A stretch of DNA of 64,000 nucleotides from Monocercomonoides exilis. Taxonomy: Eukaryota; Preaxostyla; Oxymonadida; Polymastigidae. The notes beneath the pieces were generated by a model. It searched no databases and was not told where the DNA came from. It saw only the letters and a list, made by a program, of their open reading frames with translations. This document shows positions 1 through 10,528 of this stretch, piece after piece (within the stretch, counting starts at the first letter, position 1; every line of letters begins with the position of its first letter). A program made the translations under genes and the position numbers. The DNA lies in contig LSRY02000001.1 of the NCBI GenBank assembly GCA_001643675.2, forward strand, positions 739,501 to 803,500, given 5' to 3'.

Positions 1-1
1 T

Positions 2-403
2 CTCCAGCCAAACGATCAATTCATTTTTGCTAATATGAAGCGCGTTTTTTCAAAATCAAAGGATTGTGGCATGGTAACTTCAGCATCTGCGAGAAGAGAA
101 GCCTTTGTGAAAGTTCTGAAAAATGGAATAGCTTCAGCAAGCTATCCAGAGACGATTATCGCATCATGGAAAGTGAGCGGAATGTGGCCAGTAAATAAAG
201 AAGACATTCTCAGACACCTTCCAGATTCACCTCCAGAATGGGCTTAATCCGAAATTGAGCCAAAAAAAGCTCCTGAAGGTTCGTCTTATGGAGCAGTTTA
301 CAGAGCTTCCGATAGGCTTGAAAACCTTTTTAAATAAACAACTTTTGATCTCAATTATTCTTCTTTATTTTTCATTATCTCTCTTTTCTTTCAATCCAAT
401 TGA
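2..403 (+). CDS. pogo/Tigger-like DDE_1 transposase, C-terminal part (5' cut by window edge)
   Basis: The frame is open from the window edge. Its first residues read LQPNDQFIFANMKRVF, which matches the LQP-LD-x-x-VF-x-x-LK block that follows the catalytic core of pogo/Tigger (DDE_1, CENP-B-like) transposases. The later IIASWKVSGMWPVNKEDIL matches the family's closing AFxxxGIxPFNPexVL motif. Under the standard code the ORF stops at a TAA (245-247); with TAA = Gln it reads on (PPEWAQSEIEPKK) to a TGA at 401-403. Upstream catalytic motifs lie outside the window, so integrity cannot be judged. Three other pogo-like fragments occur in the window (27.3, 35.2 and 36.9 kb). The family call is confident; the exact end is inferred from the code argument. 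Confidence 0.75.
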
Positions 404-1418
404 ATGTTTTTAACATGTGCAATAAAGAAATATTGTATTTTTTCATCATTTTGCACTAATAAAAACTCAATTTCAAAAATATAAACTAAAAAATGAAAAA
501 AATATTATTATTCATGAAAAGATCACTGGCTCGGGTTTTCACCCCCACTATTCGTTGAACTTTTTCGAATTGAATGCATATTTTTGATTTGACTCAATCA
601 ATTTGCCTTTAGTCGATCTTATTTGATTTGACTTAATCAAAATTGATTAGAAAAGATCTTTTTTGTGATCAAAAAATCAAAAATTACGTGAAAAGTTTGA
701 TCATTATTATTGAATGTTCTTAATGTTTTCAATTAAATAACAGTTTTTTTTTAAATATTTTTATATGTTCATCATTACGAGATTTTTCATATGTTTGCAC
801 TATGTATTATTATCATTATAATCAATATTATTGATGTTTTTGTTATAAGTTTTTCATATTTGCTGTGTTACCCAAAGTATTCGAATAGTTTTATCTTTTA
901 TTTTTAGCTGATTAAATGAAAGAATTATTTGATAACATGTTTGTTTTTATTATTTTTTTGTTTTTTTTTTTGATTTTTTGATGTGAATCATAAAATCATG
1001 TTTATTAAAAAGCTAACATCTATTATTGTCTATTAAATTTTCAATGTTTTCAATATTTTCAAACAAATAACATTATTTAAGTATTGAGTGAGTGAACAAA
1101 AGCTCTATTGTTAATATATCTGTTTATTTTTTCACTTTTTTATTTTGATAATTTAAGACTTGTTTTATTATGATCAGCATATTTTTTCTTATCATATCAA
1201 TATATTTTTATGTGAAAAATTTAAAGAATTGAATAATTTTATGCTTTTGTGTTTTTTCCAAAGATAATAGATAAACAATAAAAATATAAAAATTTGACAA
1301 CATGAAATTCAACGTTTTTCAATTTAAAAAATTAATATTTTTTCACTATTTTTATTAGCGTTATTTGTGAACAAAAAATATATTAAATTTTGACACGAAT
1401 TTGATTGGATTCTGAATT
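404..1418. other. AT-rich intergenic DNA with a partial dispersed repeat
   Basis: I see no gene. About 545-690 there is a partial copy of the TGACTCAATCA-type dispersed repeat, nearly identical to 3940-4050. Confidence 0.6.
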
Positions 1419-1702
1419 GATCATACACCCACAATTTTTGATATTTGCATTGACTCAATCAAATCGATTTGTCTCGATCAAATTTGCATTATATTTAACT
1501 CATTTGCTTTAGCAAAGGCAAATAATGTATGACCAGTTCAAATCGCATAAGTCACAATAGACCTTAAACGAATTGAGCAGGTCAATTCGAATTGACTAAG
1601 TCAAAACGTTTTCAGTCAATTTTAATGGTTTTGACTCAATCAGTTCGGTTTTCCTTCTATTTTTTTTGTGATCAAAAAATCAAAAATTATGTATCAATTT
1701 AG
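1419..1702 (+). repeat. dispersed repeat R1, copy 1
   Basis: A roughly 285-bp unit starting GATCATACACCCACAATTTT and ending GTGATCAAAAAATCAAAAAT. It is almost identical to 6176-6465, with a more diverged 3' half at 25395-25545. The ends are weakly inverted (ATCAAAAATT(G/A)TG), suggesting a non-autonomous transposable element. The interior is dense in TTGACTNAATCAA motifs. Confidence 0.7.
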
Positions 1703-2385
1703 ATTAGAATTATGAGAAGTTTTTTCTGTTTTCTGTTACAGAGTGGTTTGTTTTTAATTGTTTTTTTATAAATGTTCACTTATTTATTGTCTTTTATTTG
1801 TTTGCATTAAGTTTTTTTGAGATCATGAAAAATACATCGAAATTTTTGAAACAAGTTTTTTTAGTTATTTTTGATTTAATAATAAGTTTTTAATGTTCAA
1901 ACTGTTATTTATTGTTTTAATTATGGAGTTAGTATTCATTATTTCGTTGGTTTTATTTCAGTTTTATTTTGAAAAGATGTTATTTATTGAACAATTGTTT
2001 TTTCATAAAACTTTGTCTGAATTATGAACTATATAATCTATCTTTTTTATTTTTTATCAAGAAAAGAATTGGTTAAATGATGAGTGGTTAAAAATTTTTT
2101 CAATTCGAATTTGTTTCATTGTTTTTTCTGTTTTTTTATATTTCGTTATATGTTTCTAATTCTTTTTTATTCATTGAATTTTTTTCTTCAAATCAATCAA
2201 AATTTATTAAAATATAATATTCAAAATATGTTTCTAATGAAAAATTTGTAAAAACAAAATATAATATTGAATTAATAATTTTGAAAAAATCAAAACATAG
2301 ATACTTTCGTTTTTTTAATAAAAAACATTCACATTATAATTTATATGAAATGTAATCCATTTATTCTTTAAATATTGAAAGATAT
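1703..2385. other. AT-rich intergenic DNA
   Basis: Nothing recognisable. There is no long frame under either code and no structured repeat. Confidence 0.5.
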
Positions 2386-2566
2386 GGGTGATTCTTTTTG
2401 AAAAGTCGCAAATGTTTAATTTTCAAATAAATCAATAATTTCATATTTTTATGAAATTTTTGTCCGCGAACACCAAACTTCACAAACATGGAATCAGTAT
2501 TTTGATAATGCTATTTCAAACATTCTTAAGAAGATTTGTGAGGTGAAACAGAAATTTGAGCAAAAT
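2386..2566 (+). mobile_element. MITE family M1, truncated copy
   Basis: Starts with the family end GGGTGATTCTTTTTGAAAAG and the internal block with CCGCGAACACCAAACTTC, but lacks the second terminus. The complete copy at 2567 directly abuts it, so it appears cut by a later insertion of the same family. Confidence 0.7.
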
Positions 2567-2805
2567 GGGTGATTCTTTTTGAAAAGTCACAAATGTTTAA
2601 TTTTCAAATAAAATTAAATTTCATATTTTGCTCAAATTTCTGTTTCAGCTCACAAATCTCCTCAAGAATGTTTGAAATAGCATTATCAATGAATAGATTT
2701 GATTGAAGTGAAGTTTGATATTAGTTAACAGAAATTTGAGCAAAATATGCATTTTTTGATTTATTTGTAAATTTAACATTTGTGACTTTTCAAAAAGAAT
2801 CACCC
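2567..2805 (+). mobile_element. MITE family M1, complete 239-bp copy
   Basis: Both ends are present: GGGTGATTCTTTTTGAAAAG at the left and its reverse complement at the right, with about 30 bp of nearly perfect inverted repeat. Length is the same as the copy at 30323-30561. Flanked by AT on both sides (possible 2-bp duplication). No coding capacity. Confidence 0.85.
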
Positions 2806-2838
2806 ATATGAAAAACTTTATTTTTGAAACTTTCTATT

Positions 2839-2970
2839 GATCATGCACCCAGAATTGAATCAATTGGTTTTCACTCAATCAAAACGGTTTTGAGTACGAC
2901 TTTTTGGTTTTATGAACCACTAATTGGTATTAGTCAAATCGAATACCGCATTACTGAGTCATTTCGTTTT
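2839..2970 (+). repeat. dispersed repeat R2, copy 1
   Basis: Starts GATCATGCACCCAGAATTGA and contains the block GAGTACGACTTTTTGGTTTT. Close relatives are at 26254-26390 and 20730-20865. It shares the start motif with R1, so both may be ends of one transposon family. Confidence 0.65.
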
Positions 2971-3797
2971 ATTTCTACTTGATTGATTTGACTGAGTCAC
3001 GAAAATGTGACTCAGTCAAATCGATTTTTATCTGGTTTATCGAATTTTGCTAATTTTTATCGAATTTCCCTCAATCTCGCCAAGGGTGAAATTGTGATTT
3101 TTATGATCACAACATGTGATCGAGCATTTTTTTGTTTTGTTTAAATTTAAACTATTAAAAGCTCATGAACGTTCAACTTTTAATATGATGTTTGTTTTAT
3201 TATGTATTATTAGTATTTTTTTTTGTAGTTTTTTTGGTTTGATTCTGGTTTTCGATAACTTTTCATTTTTGTAATTCCGACTTTGTTATCATGTTTTTTG
3301 ATTGAAATCTATTCTAATATTTTTGTTTTTTATTGGATGAACGTTTGCACATACGAATTTTTGTGATTTTTTTGGTTTATACAAAATTTTTTAACATTTT
3401 ATTATTTTATAATGTGTATCATGTTTTGAACTGAATATTTTAATGTTATTCTTATTGTTTTAATAACAAATAAAAAGATTAAGCTATTGCGAACAAAGTT
3501 CTTTTGAAATTTCATTCATTTCAAGCTTTTTGAAAAGTTATAATAAAAACAAAATATTTTTATTAAGAATTATTTATTATTCGCGATATAAACATAAATA
3601 ATTTTTAAATGATGTGACAATTTCTTTCTCACAATTTCAAATTTATTAAAAAGGTTAAACTCAAAAATATTAATGTTTTTTTGAAATTTTAATATAAATT
3701 TCAATAAAATAATTTATTGAAACAATTATTAATGTATTTAATTCAGCTTTCAGAAAGAAAAAACAAAGTTTTAACAAAAAATATTTTTTGTTTAAAT
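2971..3797. other. AT-rich intergenic DNA
   Basis: Only scattered TGACTCA-type motifs (for example around 2990-3030) and A/T runs. No gene seen. Confidence 0.5.
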
Positions 3798-4060
3798 TAT
3801 GATCAAGAAACCCAGAATTGAAAACATCGTATGTGACCGAGTCACATCCAATTTGACTGCATCTCAATGGCATTAGATCGATCTTATTGGATGTTTACCG
3901 ATCAAATGCCACTTGACGCAGTCAAATCAATCATTTTCTAATAATTGAACTTTTTCGAATTGAGTGCATATTTTTGATTTGACTCAATCAATTTGCATTT
4001 AGTCAATCTTATTTGATTTGACTTTATCAAATCTGATTTGAATAAATCATTTTTTGATCT
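3798..4060. repeat. dispersed R1/R2-type repeat downstream of Harbinger copy 1
   Basis: Begins GATCAAGAAACCCAGAATTG, the R2 start motif, and includes 3940-4050, nearly identical to 545-690. Together with R1 at 6176-6465 this brackets the Harbinger-like gene, so these repeats may be the ends of that element; this is inference. Confidence 0.45.
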
Positions 4061-4556
4061 TTTTTGAAAACAATTATGAGTCAATTACGATCAAGATATT
4101 GATTTAATTTTTCAAACTCTCTTCCTTGTTGGTAGATCTTAATAATACAACAAGTTTGTGAATTCTCTTTTTGATTGTTTTTAGTATTTATTGTTTATTT
4201 TCAACATCTCTTCTTCTGATTCGGATCATAATGAACAATTTGATACTTACATTTTTAACACGAGCGAGAGAAGATCAACAGTTGAAATTTAATTTATATC
4301 TGTATTTCCGAAAAACAAAAAGCTCATTCGATCCAATTTTGTTTTCTTTTTTGTTTTTGTTAGGTTTTTTTTTCATTTCATTTTTAATAATGTATTTTGA
4401 ATATAAAACAAACAAATATATAGAAATTTTATAAATAAATGCAATTTTTGTTTTTCATTCAAAAAAATAAATTCTGAATTGGAAATATTAATTATTAAAG
4501 ATTATAAAAAAGATGAGATGGTTGCTAAAAGAAGCCAAAGAGAAATTTAATGATAA

Positions 4557-6116
4557 TCACTTTTTCTTCAGCAACGATTGGAGAACAGATGGGGATTTAT
4601 TTTGTTTTGAATCAACAGAAGAGGAAGAAGAAGCAGTTGATGAAGATGATGATGAAAAGGAAGTAGAAGGTTGTGATTGTGAAAATGAAGGAAAAGGTTG
4701 AGTTGAAGATGGAGAAAAAATACTTATCGACTTCCATTGCTGCGGAAGGTGCCAAGCTTGTGAAATATCACATTTTTGATTTTCATCAAAATCATTTCTT
4801 TCTTTTTCCAAAACCTGTTCCCTTTGCTCGCTTCTTTGTACTAAAACTTCGCTATTCGCTCTTTCTTTTCTTTCTTTCGCTTTTTCTGCTTCGTATACAC
4901 TTAGATCATCGTCAGAAGCATCTAAAATAAAAAAATATGGTAAAATGATGTTTATAAAAATGAAAAAATTGTAATAAAAAATTAAAAATAATGGTAAAAA
5001 AGTGAAAGATAAGCCTCCAATTTTTGCCAAAATTGTAGTTATTGTGGGTGTCAGGGTATTTTCTGGATTGAGTTTATTTTTCATTTTGGAGAAATATTTG
5101 GCATTGGCCATTTTCTTTGCATCAACTTTTCTCATGTAATTCAAATATAATTCCTCCAAAAACTATGAATTTGCTTCTGCATCTTTCTTTGTGAGTGGAT
5201 TTTGTAATATATGAAAGTTAGTGAGGCAGCATGCGACGCAAAAATAGTCTGCAACCTTCACGACATCAAATAACCAAGGTTTTCTGAAGACGGTGAAGAG
5301 TGTTTTGAGCCTTCCAAAGAATCTTTCAACAATGACACGATGAGATGCAAGCTCAGGAGTTCCAACGGGCTTTGTAATAATCGCCCCAAGCTCTGGTTTC
5401 GCTCCTATGTTAGCAGAACCGGCCAAAATCTTTGCTCCTCCAAGCTTTTGAACAAATGTGGGGTAATGTTCTTTGAAAATAGTGAAATCGTGAGTTGACC
5501 CAGAGTAGATAGAACTGATTGTACTTGCTGTCCCCACCTTAGGGTTCACTCCCACCTCCGCCTTGACACAATAAATGTGATGCTTCCCTGAGTAGTATTT
5601 TTTTCCAAACTCCAACCTCCCTCCAGGTCTGTTTGATGGAATTACTGTGCAGTCAAGCACAATTCCCACCTCCTTCATTTGCTCTAATCGATCTGGACGA
5701 AATGAAAGAAAAAGATTTGCAAGTTGAGGTTTTAAATTTGATGCTGTTGAATGAAGAAGTCGAACTGTTGATGTTTGAGATTCGTGTTTTGATTGAGATA
5801 TGACGTGAGTTAAAGAAATAGAACCATGGTAAAGAAAAACAAACAAAAGAAAAAGTTGTTCATCCAAAGATTCGATTGATTTTACACTTCCGCGATGATG
5901 TTGGGCTGATGATGAGAGAAGACGAAGATGCAAGTCGAATTCATAACGAACAAACCCAGTCAGTCAGTGAAAACCGAAAGATGTGTCAGTAAATTTTTTG
6001 CAAATTTTATCGATGATTGATTGCTGATCATCATCAGATTTAATCTCTATATGAGATGGCATCACATTTCTTTTTTCTTCGCTCTTTAAAATATCGAAAA
6101 ATGGAGATTGAGACAT
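4557..6116 (-). pseudogene. PIF/Harbinger-like transposase, copy 1 (DDE_Tnp_4), nearly intact
   Basis: Two exons: 6116-5015 and 4921-4557, with the intron at 4922-5014. The N-terminus (MSQSPFFDIL) is followed by a HTH_Tnp_4-like block (LTGFVRYEFDLHLRLL, FLYHGSISLTHV), then the DDE_Tnp_4 core: VLDCTVIP (first Asp), the second-Asp block, and HRVIVERFFGRLKTLF (Glu), ending CCLTNFHILQN. A tail (MKNKLNPENTLTPTITTIL) and, after the intron, an acidic coiled coil with LPQQWKS, a Ser run and SPSVLQSLLKKK follow; the stop is TGA. A TAG at 5163-5165 lies inside the frame and is read as Gln. Defects: an in-frame TGA at 5964-5966, and the second catalytic Asp is Gly (ILAGSANIG against ILADSAYIG in copy 2). 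The intron starts with GC rather than GT. Probably dead but recently intact. Confidence 0.85.
4922..5014 (-). other. GC-AG intron in Harbinger copy 1
   Basis: The 5' end reads GCTTATCTTTCAC where the paralogous intron at 7273-7370 has GTTTATTTTTCAC; the 3' end is TTATTTTAG. Joining the exons preserves phase (G + AT gives Asp, LAKIG-D-ASDDD), and the same phase holds in the paralogue. Length 93 nt. Confidence 0.65.
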
Positions 6117-6175
6117 GAATGATGAAGTTTCAAAAAAGTTAAATACAAAAACACCCATTAATAACAATTATTATC

Positions 6176-6465
6176 GATCATATTCGCACCCACAATAATT
6201 GTTATTTGCATTGACTCAATCAAATCGATTTGTCTCGATCAAATTTGCATTATATTTAACTCATTTGCTTTAGCAAAGGCAAATAATGCATGACCAGTTC
6301 AAATCGCATAAGTCACAATAGACCTTAAACGAATTGAGCAGGTCAATTCGAATTGACTAAGTCAAAACGTTTTCAGTCAATTTTAATGGTTTTGACTCAA
6401 TCAGTTCGGTTTTCCTTCTATTTTTTTTGTGATCAAAAAATCAAAAATTATGTATCAATTATGAT
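6176..6465 (+). repeat. dispersed repeat R1, copy 2
   Basis: Nearly identical to 1419-1702 over about 280 bp, in the same orientation. I see one substitution in the central 200 bp, which points to recent duplication. It lies just upstream of the Harbinger copy 1 start codon. Confidence 0.75.
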
Positions 6466-6937
6466 CAGTAATTCTGTTATTTTTGATGTTTTTCTTTGTA
6501 TGAAACATTTTGATATTTTTTGCAACATGGATTAACAATAACATTTTCATTCTCATCTATTTACATGTGTGATATAATGTTTCGACTTTATTTGTTCTGT
6601 ACAGTTATAATGTCAGTTTTTTCGTTGGTTTTTAAGATATATGAAGTGATCGCAATAACTGTGAAGGATTAACAATGTTTTCTTTATAATCTTTCGAATT
6701 ATTAATAGAAAACATTCGTTTTATTATTAATGTCAAAAAATGATTGTTTTTTTGTTTTTCATTATCATTTCACTAAGATTTTCTATGAAAAACTACGTAT
6801 CACCAATTTTTTTGTTAACTTTATTTGATTTTCACTCAGAAATATTAGAAAAATTAAATATTTAATATTTCTATTGTATTATTATTATACTTAAATGAAT
6901 GAGAAAAAATTGACATGTGATTGATAAAATAAGCATT
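6466..6937. other. AT-rich intergenic DNA
   Basis: No gene or repeat recognised. Confidence 0.5.
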
Positions 6938-7575
6938 TCAATGTTTGTTGCTTTACAAATTTAGAAGGGGTGATTGAGTTGGGTTTCCTTTTGGTGAAGA
7001 AGAAGAAGAGGAGGAGGAAGCCTATGAAGAGGAAGATGGAAATTCAGGAAATTGTTGTATTGTTGGATTGAAAAACGATTTCACTGATTTCCATTGATTC
7101 GGTAACAGCCAATACAGTGAATTATCTCTGGTTTGAGAAGAAGTGTGATCTTGTTTCCGTTGTTTTTCAATAGAAATTGATCTTTGCTGTTCTCTTTGTT
7201 CGGAAATTCTTTCTTGCTCTATTTTTCTTCTCTCTTCTGCTAATTCGGCTGAAGTTGCACTTGAGTGATTATCTGATATTCAAAAAAATATTATGGATAA
7301 ATGTTTAATAAAAAATAAGTCAAAAAAACAATCATTGAAAGTTAGAATGGGTTAAATGTGAAAAATAAACTTGGCGTTTCTGCTAATAAAGATGTTATTG
7401 TGGGTGTAAGTGAATCTCTGGGGTTGAGTTTATTCTTTAATTTTGCGATGTATCTCTCGTTGGCAATGCTCTTTGCTTCTAGCTTTCGTATATGGGAATT
7501 TTTTATTGAGATAATAATCTCGTTCAATGTTTGATCTTTTTTTGGAATTTTTGTGGGATAACTTTTTAAATGCAT
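6938..7575 (-). pseudogene. Harbinger-type transposase, detached C-terminal tail (two exons)
   Basis: Only the tail of the gene is present: DQTLNEIIISIKNSHIRKL, KLKNKLNPRDSLTPTITSLL, then a 98-nt GT-AG intron (7273-7370), then a coiled coil (EQERISEQREQQRSISIEKQ), LLPNQWKSVKSF, and a Ser-rich end finishing at TGA 6938-6940. It matches exon for exon the tail of copy 1 and confirms the intron position and phase. One in-frame TAG and one TAA fall in the Ser-rich end. The catalytic domain is missing upstream. The outer end of the large inverted repeat (7506) lies inside this fragment. Its first residues align the Gln of DQTLNE with the TAG of copy 1. Confidence 0.75.
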
Positions 7576-7760
7576 TGGAAATTAATCAATATGATAAATC
7601 ATCATTTTCTGTAATATTTTTAATACGCAAATTTGGATTGATTCAATTTTCGAAAATAACCATAATTGTTCGTATATAAAGCATTTTCTTTTTTGCTGAG
7701 TATAATTCGGTCGTGCGAACTTTTTGATGTTCGAAGAATATAAATTTTCAATCTTTAATA

Positions 7761-7768
7761 AGTTTCAT
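7761..7768. other. empty Merlin target site
   Basis: AGTTTCAT is present once here; the same octamer (ATGAAACT on the other strand) is duplicated at 17925-17932 and 19415-19422 around the Merlin insertion in the right arm. This is the pre-integration sequence. Confidence 0.9.
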
Positions 7769-8300
7769 TTTCTTAAAATATTTGATTGTTCATGAACACA
7801 CACGAATGGAAGCTTTTCATTCTTTTCAAATTTTTTTAAGATTTCTCGAGATAAGCAATATAGCAACGACAACAAGCATAGAAGATCGGAAGAAGAATTA
7901 GAAGTTTCCACAGGTGTTGCATGCTGGATATGATTTTGTTTTTGATTTTTGATGATTTGAACTTTTTTTGTATCGTATTATTTTCCTTCTTTTAATTTGT
8001 CTTTTATTTCATTCAGCATTTAACATACAATATATATTTCTATCATTGCGTTTGTAACAAATAGCTTTGATCTTTGCAATGATTTAATTTTTGTTTTTTA
8101 TTGAAAATTCATAAATTTATTTTTTTCCTGTGACATTCAATGACATAGTCAATGAACGATTGAAATTTTGGAAACAAAAAGAATATCTGAATATTTGAAA
8201 CAATTATAAGGGGATATCTTTTTTATAACTGGAGTTAAAAGAAAAAAAAATATGAAGAAAGAAAAAAACAAGATTGAGGAAAAGATGAGAGAAGAAAGTA

Positions 8301-10031
8301 TTAAATGAAAGATGCTTGAGGTTTAATAGTTGAATTCACAAACATATGGAAATAGAATAGCTGCATAAAAAGAAAATAATAGGAAAGAAGTTGAAAGGAA
8401 AAAAGATAAAGAGAGAAGAAAAAGAAAGGAGAAAAAGATAAAGAAAGGAGAATAAGAAAGGAGAGAGAGAGAAAGAGAGAGAGAAGGAAAAGAAGGTTGA
8501 AGCATAAAGAAGAAGTGGAGAGAAGAAGAAGAAGAAGAAAGAGAGGAGAGAAAAAGAAAAAGAAAAAAGGAAATAATAAAAAAAAGAATAAGAATGAAAA
8601 AGAAGAAAAAGAAAGAAAAGAAAGATAAATAAATAGATAGATAGAAAGGAAGATTGAAAGATTGAAAGAAAGACTTCGAAAGGAAGAAGAACAAAGAAAA
8701 AAGGAAGAAGAAGAAGAGGGAATCAAAGAAGTGCTTGGAAATGGTGTAGGTTGATCAGCAGAGTTATCATTCCCATTCTGTTTAGACTGTCCAGCCAGCA
8801 TTCTTCCATCTCCAATGTCTCTTCCTTTGAGCGAGTGCAGCACACTTTCGTCGTCCATCGATAGCTCCTTCCTCTTTTCCCTTTCGATTGCTGCCTTCTT
8901 CTTCTCCTTCCGCTCCATCTCCTGCGCCTTCTCCAGCGGTGTCTGCAGTTGCGAGTGCACTCTCGTCTTCTTCGGCTCAGCCACAGCCGTCGAACGAGCA
9001 GAAGACTCCTTCAGAGCATCTCTGCTGAGCACAGCTGTCGCCCTGTCAAAGTTCGGTGGCAGTGGATAATCATCATTGCCTTCGTCGTTCTTCCCTTTCT
9101 CCTTCGAAAGCATTGCCAGCGACGCTTTCTGCTCCTCTTTCTCTTTTTCTTTCTCTGCTTTCCTTCTCTCCACTTCCTCCACAGTTCTCAGAATCTCCTC
9201 CTTTCGCGTGTTTTCCTCTTCGGTAAGCATTTTTCCATACAAAAACTGCACATTTACCGCAAACACACTTCTCACAACTGCTGCCTCTCCTTTCCCATCA
9301 GCCACAATTTTTTTCTTTCTCAATGAAAGCGCTCTTTCATTCACCTCGTTCTCATTGTCTACTTCTTCTTCATACACTCCACTTACTCCAAACACACCCC
9401 TTTTCCTCCTCATTAGTTCCTCAATGCCTTTTTCTCCACTTCTCTCTCTTTCTCCTGATGTACCCAGATCGCCCTCTCTGTATCTCTCTCCTCTTTCTTC
9501 TTCCCCTCCTCCTTTCTCTCCTTCTCTCATTCCTCCTTCCTCTCTTGATGCCTTCATTCGCTCTTTGTCCATTGCTGCCTTCGTGCTCTGCTTCAGCTTC
9601 GCCTGCAGAGACTGCAGATAGCTCGTATTCAGTGTCTGTGCACCAGAACTGCCTCTAACAGAGAGAAGAGGACCAGTTTAGAGAAGCTTCCGAGTGAAGA
9701 AAGACTCACCACGTAGTGTACCACCAAGGAAGAAGGAAGAGGAAGAAGAAGAAAGAGGAGATGTCTTTGGAGAGCTCAATGCAGATGCAGCTGTTTGGGA
9801 TGAGTTGATTGAGGCGTTTGAGCTGTCGGCTGATCCTGTGCTTGCATAGCCCTTCACACTTCCTGTGTCACTTGCACATTTCTCTTCATTCTCTTCTGCT
9901 GCTTTTTCGTCGGCCTCTGCTCGTCTTTTCTCTTCTTCTTCTCTTTCTTCTTCTTCTTTTGCCTTCTCAATCATCTTCAAAAGCGCTGTTTCTTCCTTCT
10001 TGTCTCTGTATTCAACAGCCAAATGAACATT
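8301..10031 (-). CDS. coiled-coil, Lys/Glu-rich protein, left-arm copy
   Basis: Exon 10031-9710 (preceded by a splice-acceptor TTTTTCAG) encodes NVHLAVEYRDKKEE then a Glu/Lys/Ala coiled coil and a Ser-rich stretch. A 57-nt intron (9653-9709, GTGAGT...AGAG) leads in frame into GSSGAQTLNTSYLQSLQAKL and a long charged region with LTEEENTRKEEILRTVEEVE and YPLPPNFDRATAVL. The frame then runs through GNDNSADQPTPFPS into a pyrimidine-rich repeat where the true end is unclear; the 3' boundary is therefore tentative. Base composition is more GC-rich than the flanks, as expected of an expressed host gene. I do not recognise the family. The first exon(s) are missing here because the inverted repeat ends at 10035. 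Unlike the right copy, the frame is not shifted at the oligo-A run. Confidence 0.6.
8365..8720 (+). repeat. polypurine (GA-rich) microsatellite tract
   Basis: About 350 bp of almost pure A/G (GAAGAA, GAGAGA, GAAAGA units). The mirrored pyrimidine version is at 16975-17320 in the other arm, with several indels. It may form triplex (H-DNA). It lies at the 3' end of the coiled-coil gene. Confidence 0.75.
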
Positions 10032-10035
10032 CTGA

Positions 10036-10528
10036 AAAATTATATTAAACTTATCTTGAAAATGATTTATTTGAAAATGTTGATGCGTTTTCTATTTCGA
10101 ATGAATTTTTTTTCTAAATTTGTATATTTGAATAATCTTTTCATAATGGATTTTTAATTTGTTGACATCTGTGTTGATAATAAAGCTCACGGATATAAAC
10201 TTCAATAATACAAAATTGTTAAAAGTGATTCGCTTAGCAAACAAGTTTAAAAATTCTTTCATATTGGAAGACATAATTGCCCATCCAGTATTTTGCTTCA
10301 GATTTTAGAGATAAATTTGACTTTCGCTTTATTTCATTTCTTATTGGAAAACTCATTCTTTCTTTCTTTTTTATATGAGAAAAAATGAAAATCTTTTTAT
10401 TCAGAAATTACATAAATTTAAATAACTGTATAAAAAGATTTTCATAATGAAATTTTAATATCCCTTTGATCGGTTTTCAACTTATTGTTATTTGTGATAC
10501 GAATTCAGATAAGATAATTTCAACATAA
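10036..10528. other. AT-rich upstream region of the USP-DDE gene
   Basis: No gene seen. The inverted repeat ends at 10035 and the ATG of the USP-DDE gene is at 10529. Confidence 0.5.

Larger units (their letters stand above)
7506..10035. repeat. large inverted repeat, left arm (2.53 kb)
   Basis: Reverse complement of 15660-19677 once the 1490 bp of Merlin insertion plus target duplication is subtracted (2530 versus 2528 bp). Arms are near identical, with small differences mainly in the polypurine tract and one homopolymer. The arm contains a piece of Harbinger tail, about 700 bp of noncoding DNA and the coiled-coil gene. The spacer between arms is 5.6 kb. Confidence 0.9.

Noticed and set aside
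4513-4930. Acidic and hydrophobic plus-strand ORFs near 4.5-4.9 kb
   Set aside because: Antisense to the Ser-rich C-terminal exon of Harbinger copy 1.
8815-9658. Plus-strand Ser/Leu/Phe-rich ORFs opposite the coiled-coil gene
   Set aside because: They are antisense shadows of the Lys/Glu-rich coding strand; the same happens at 16037-16881 and 15647-15886 on the minus strand.
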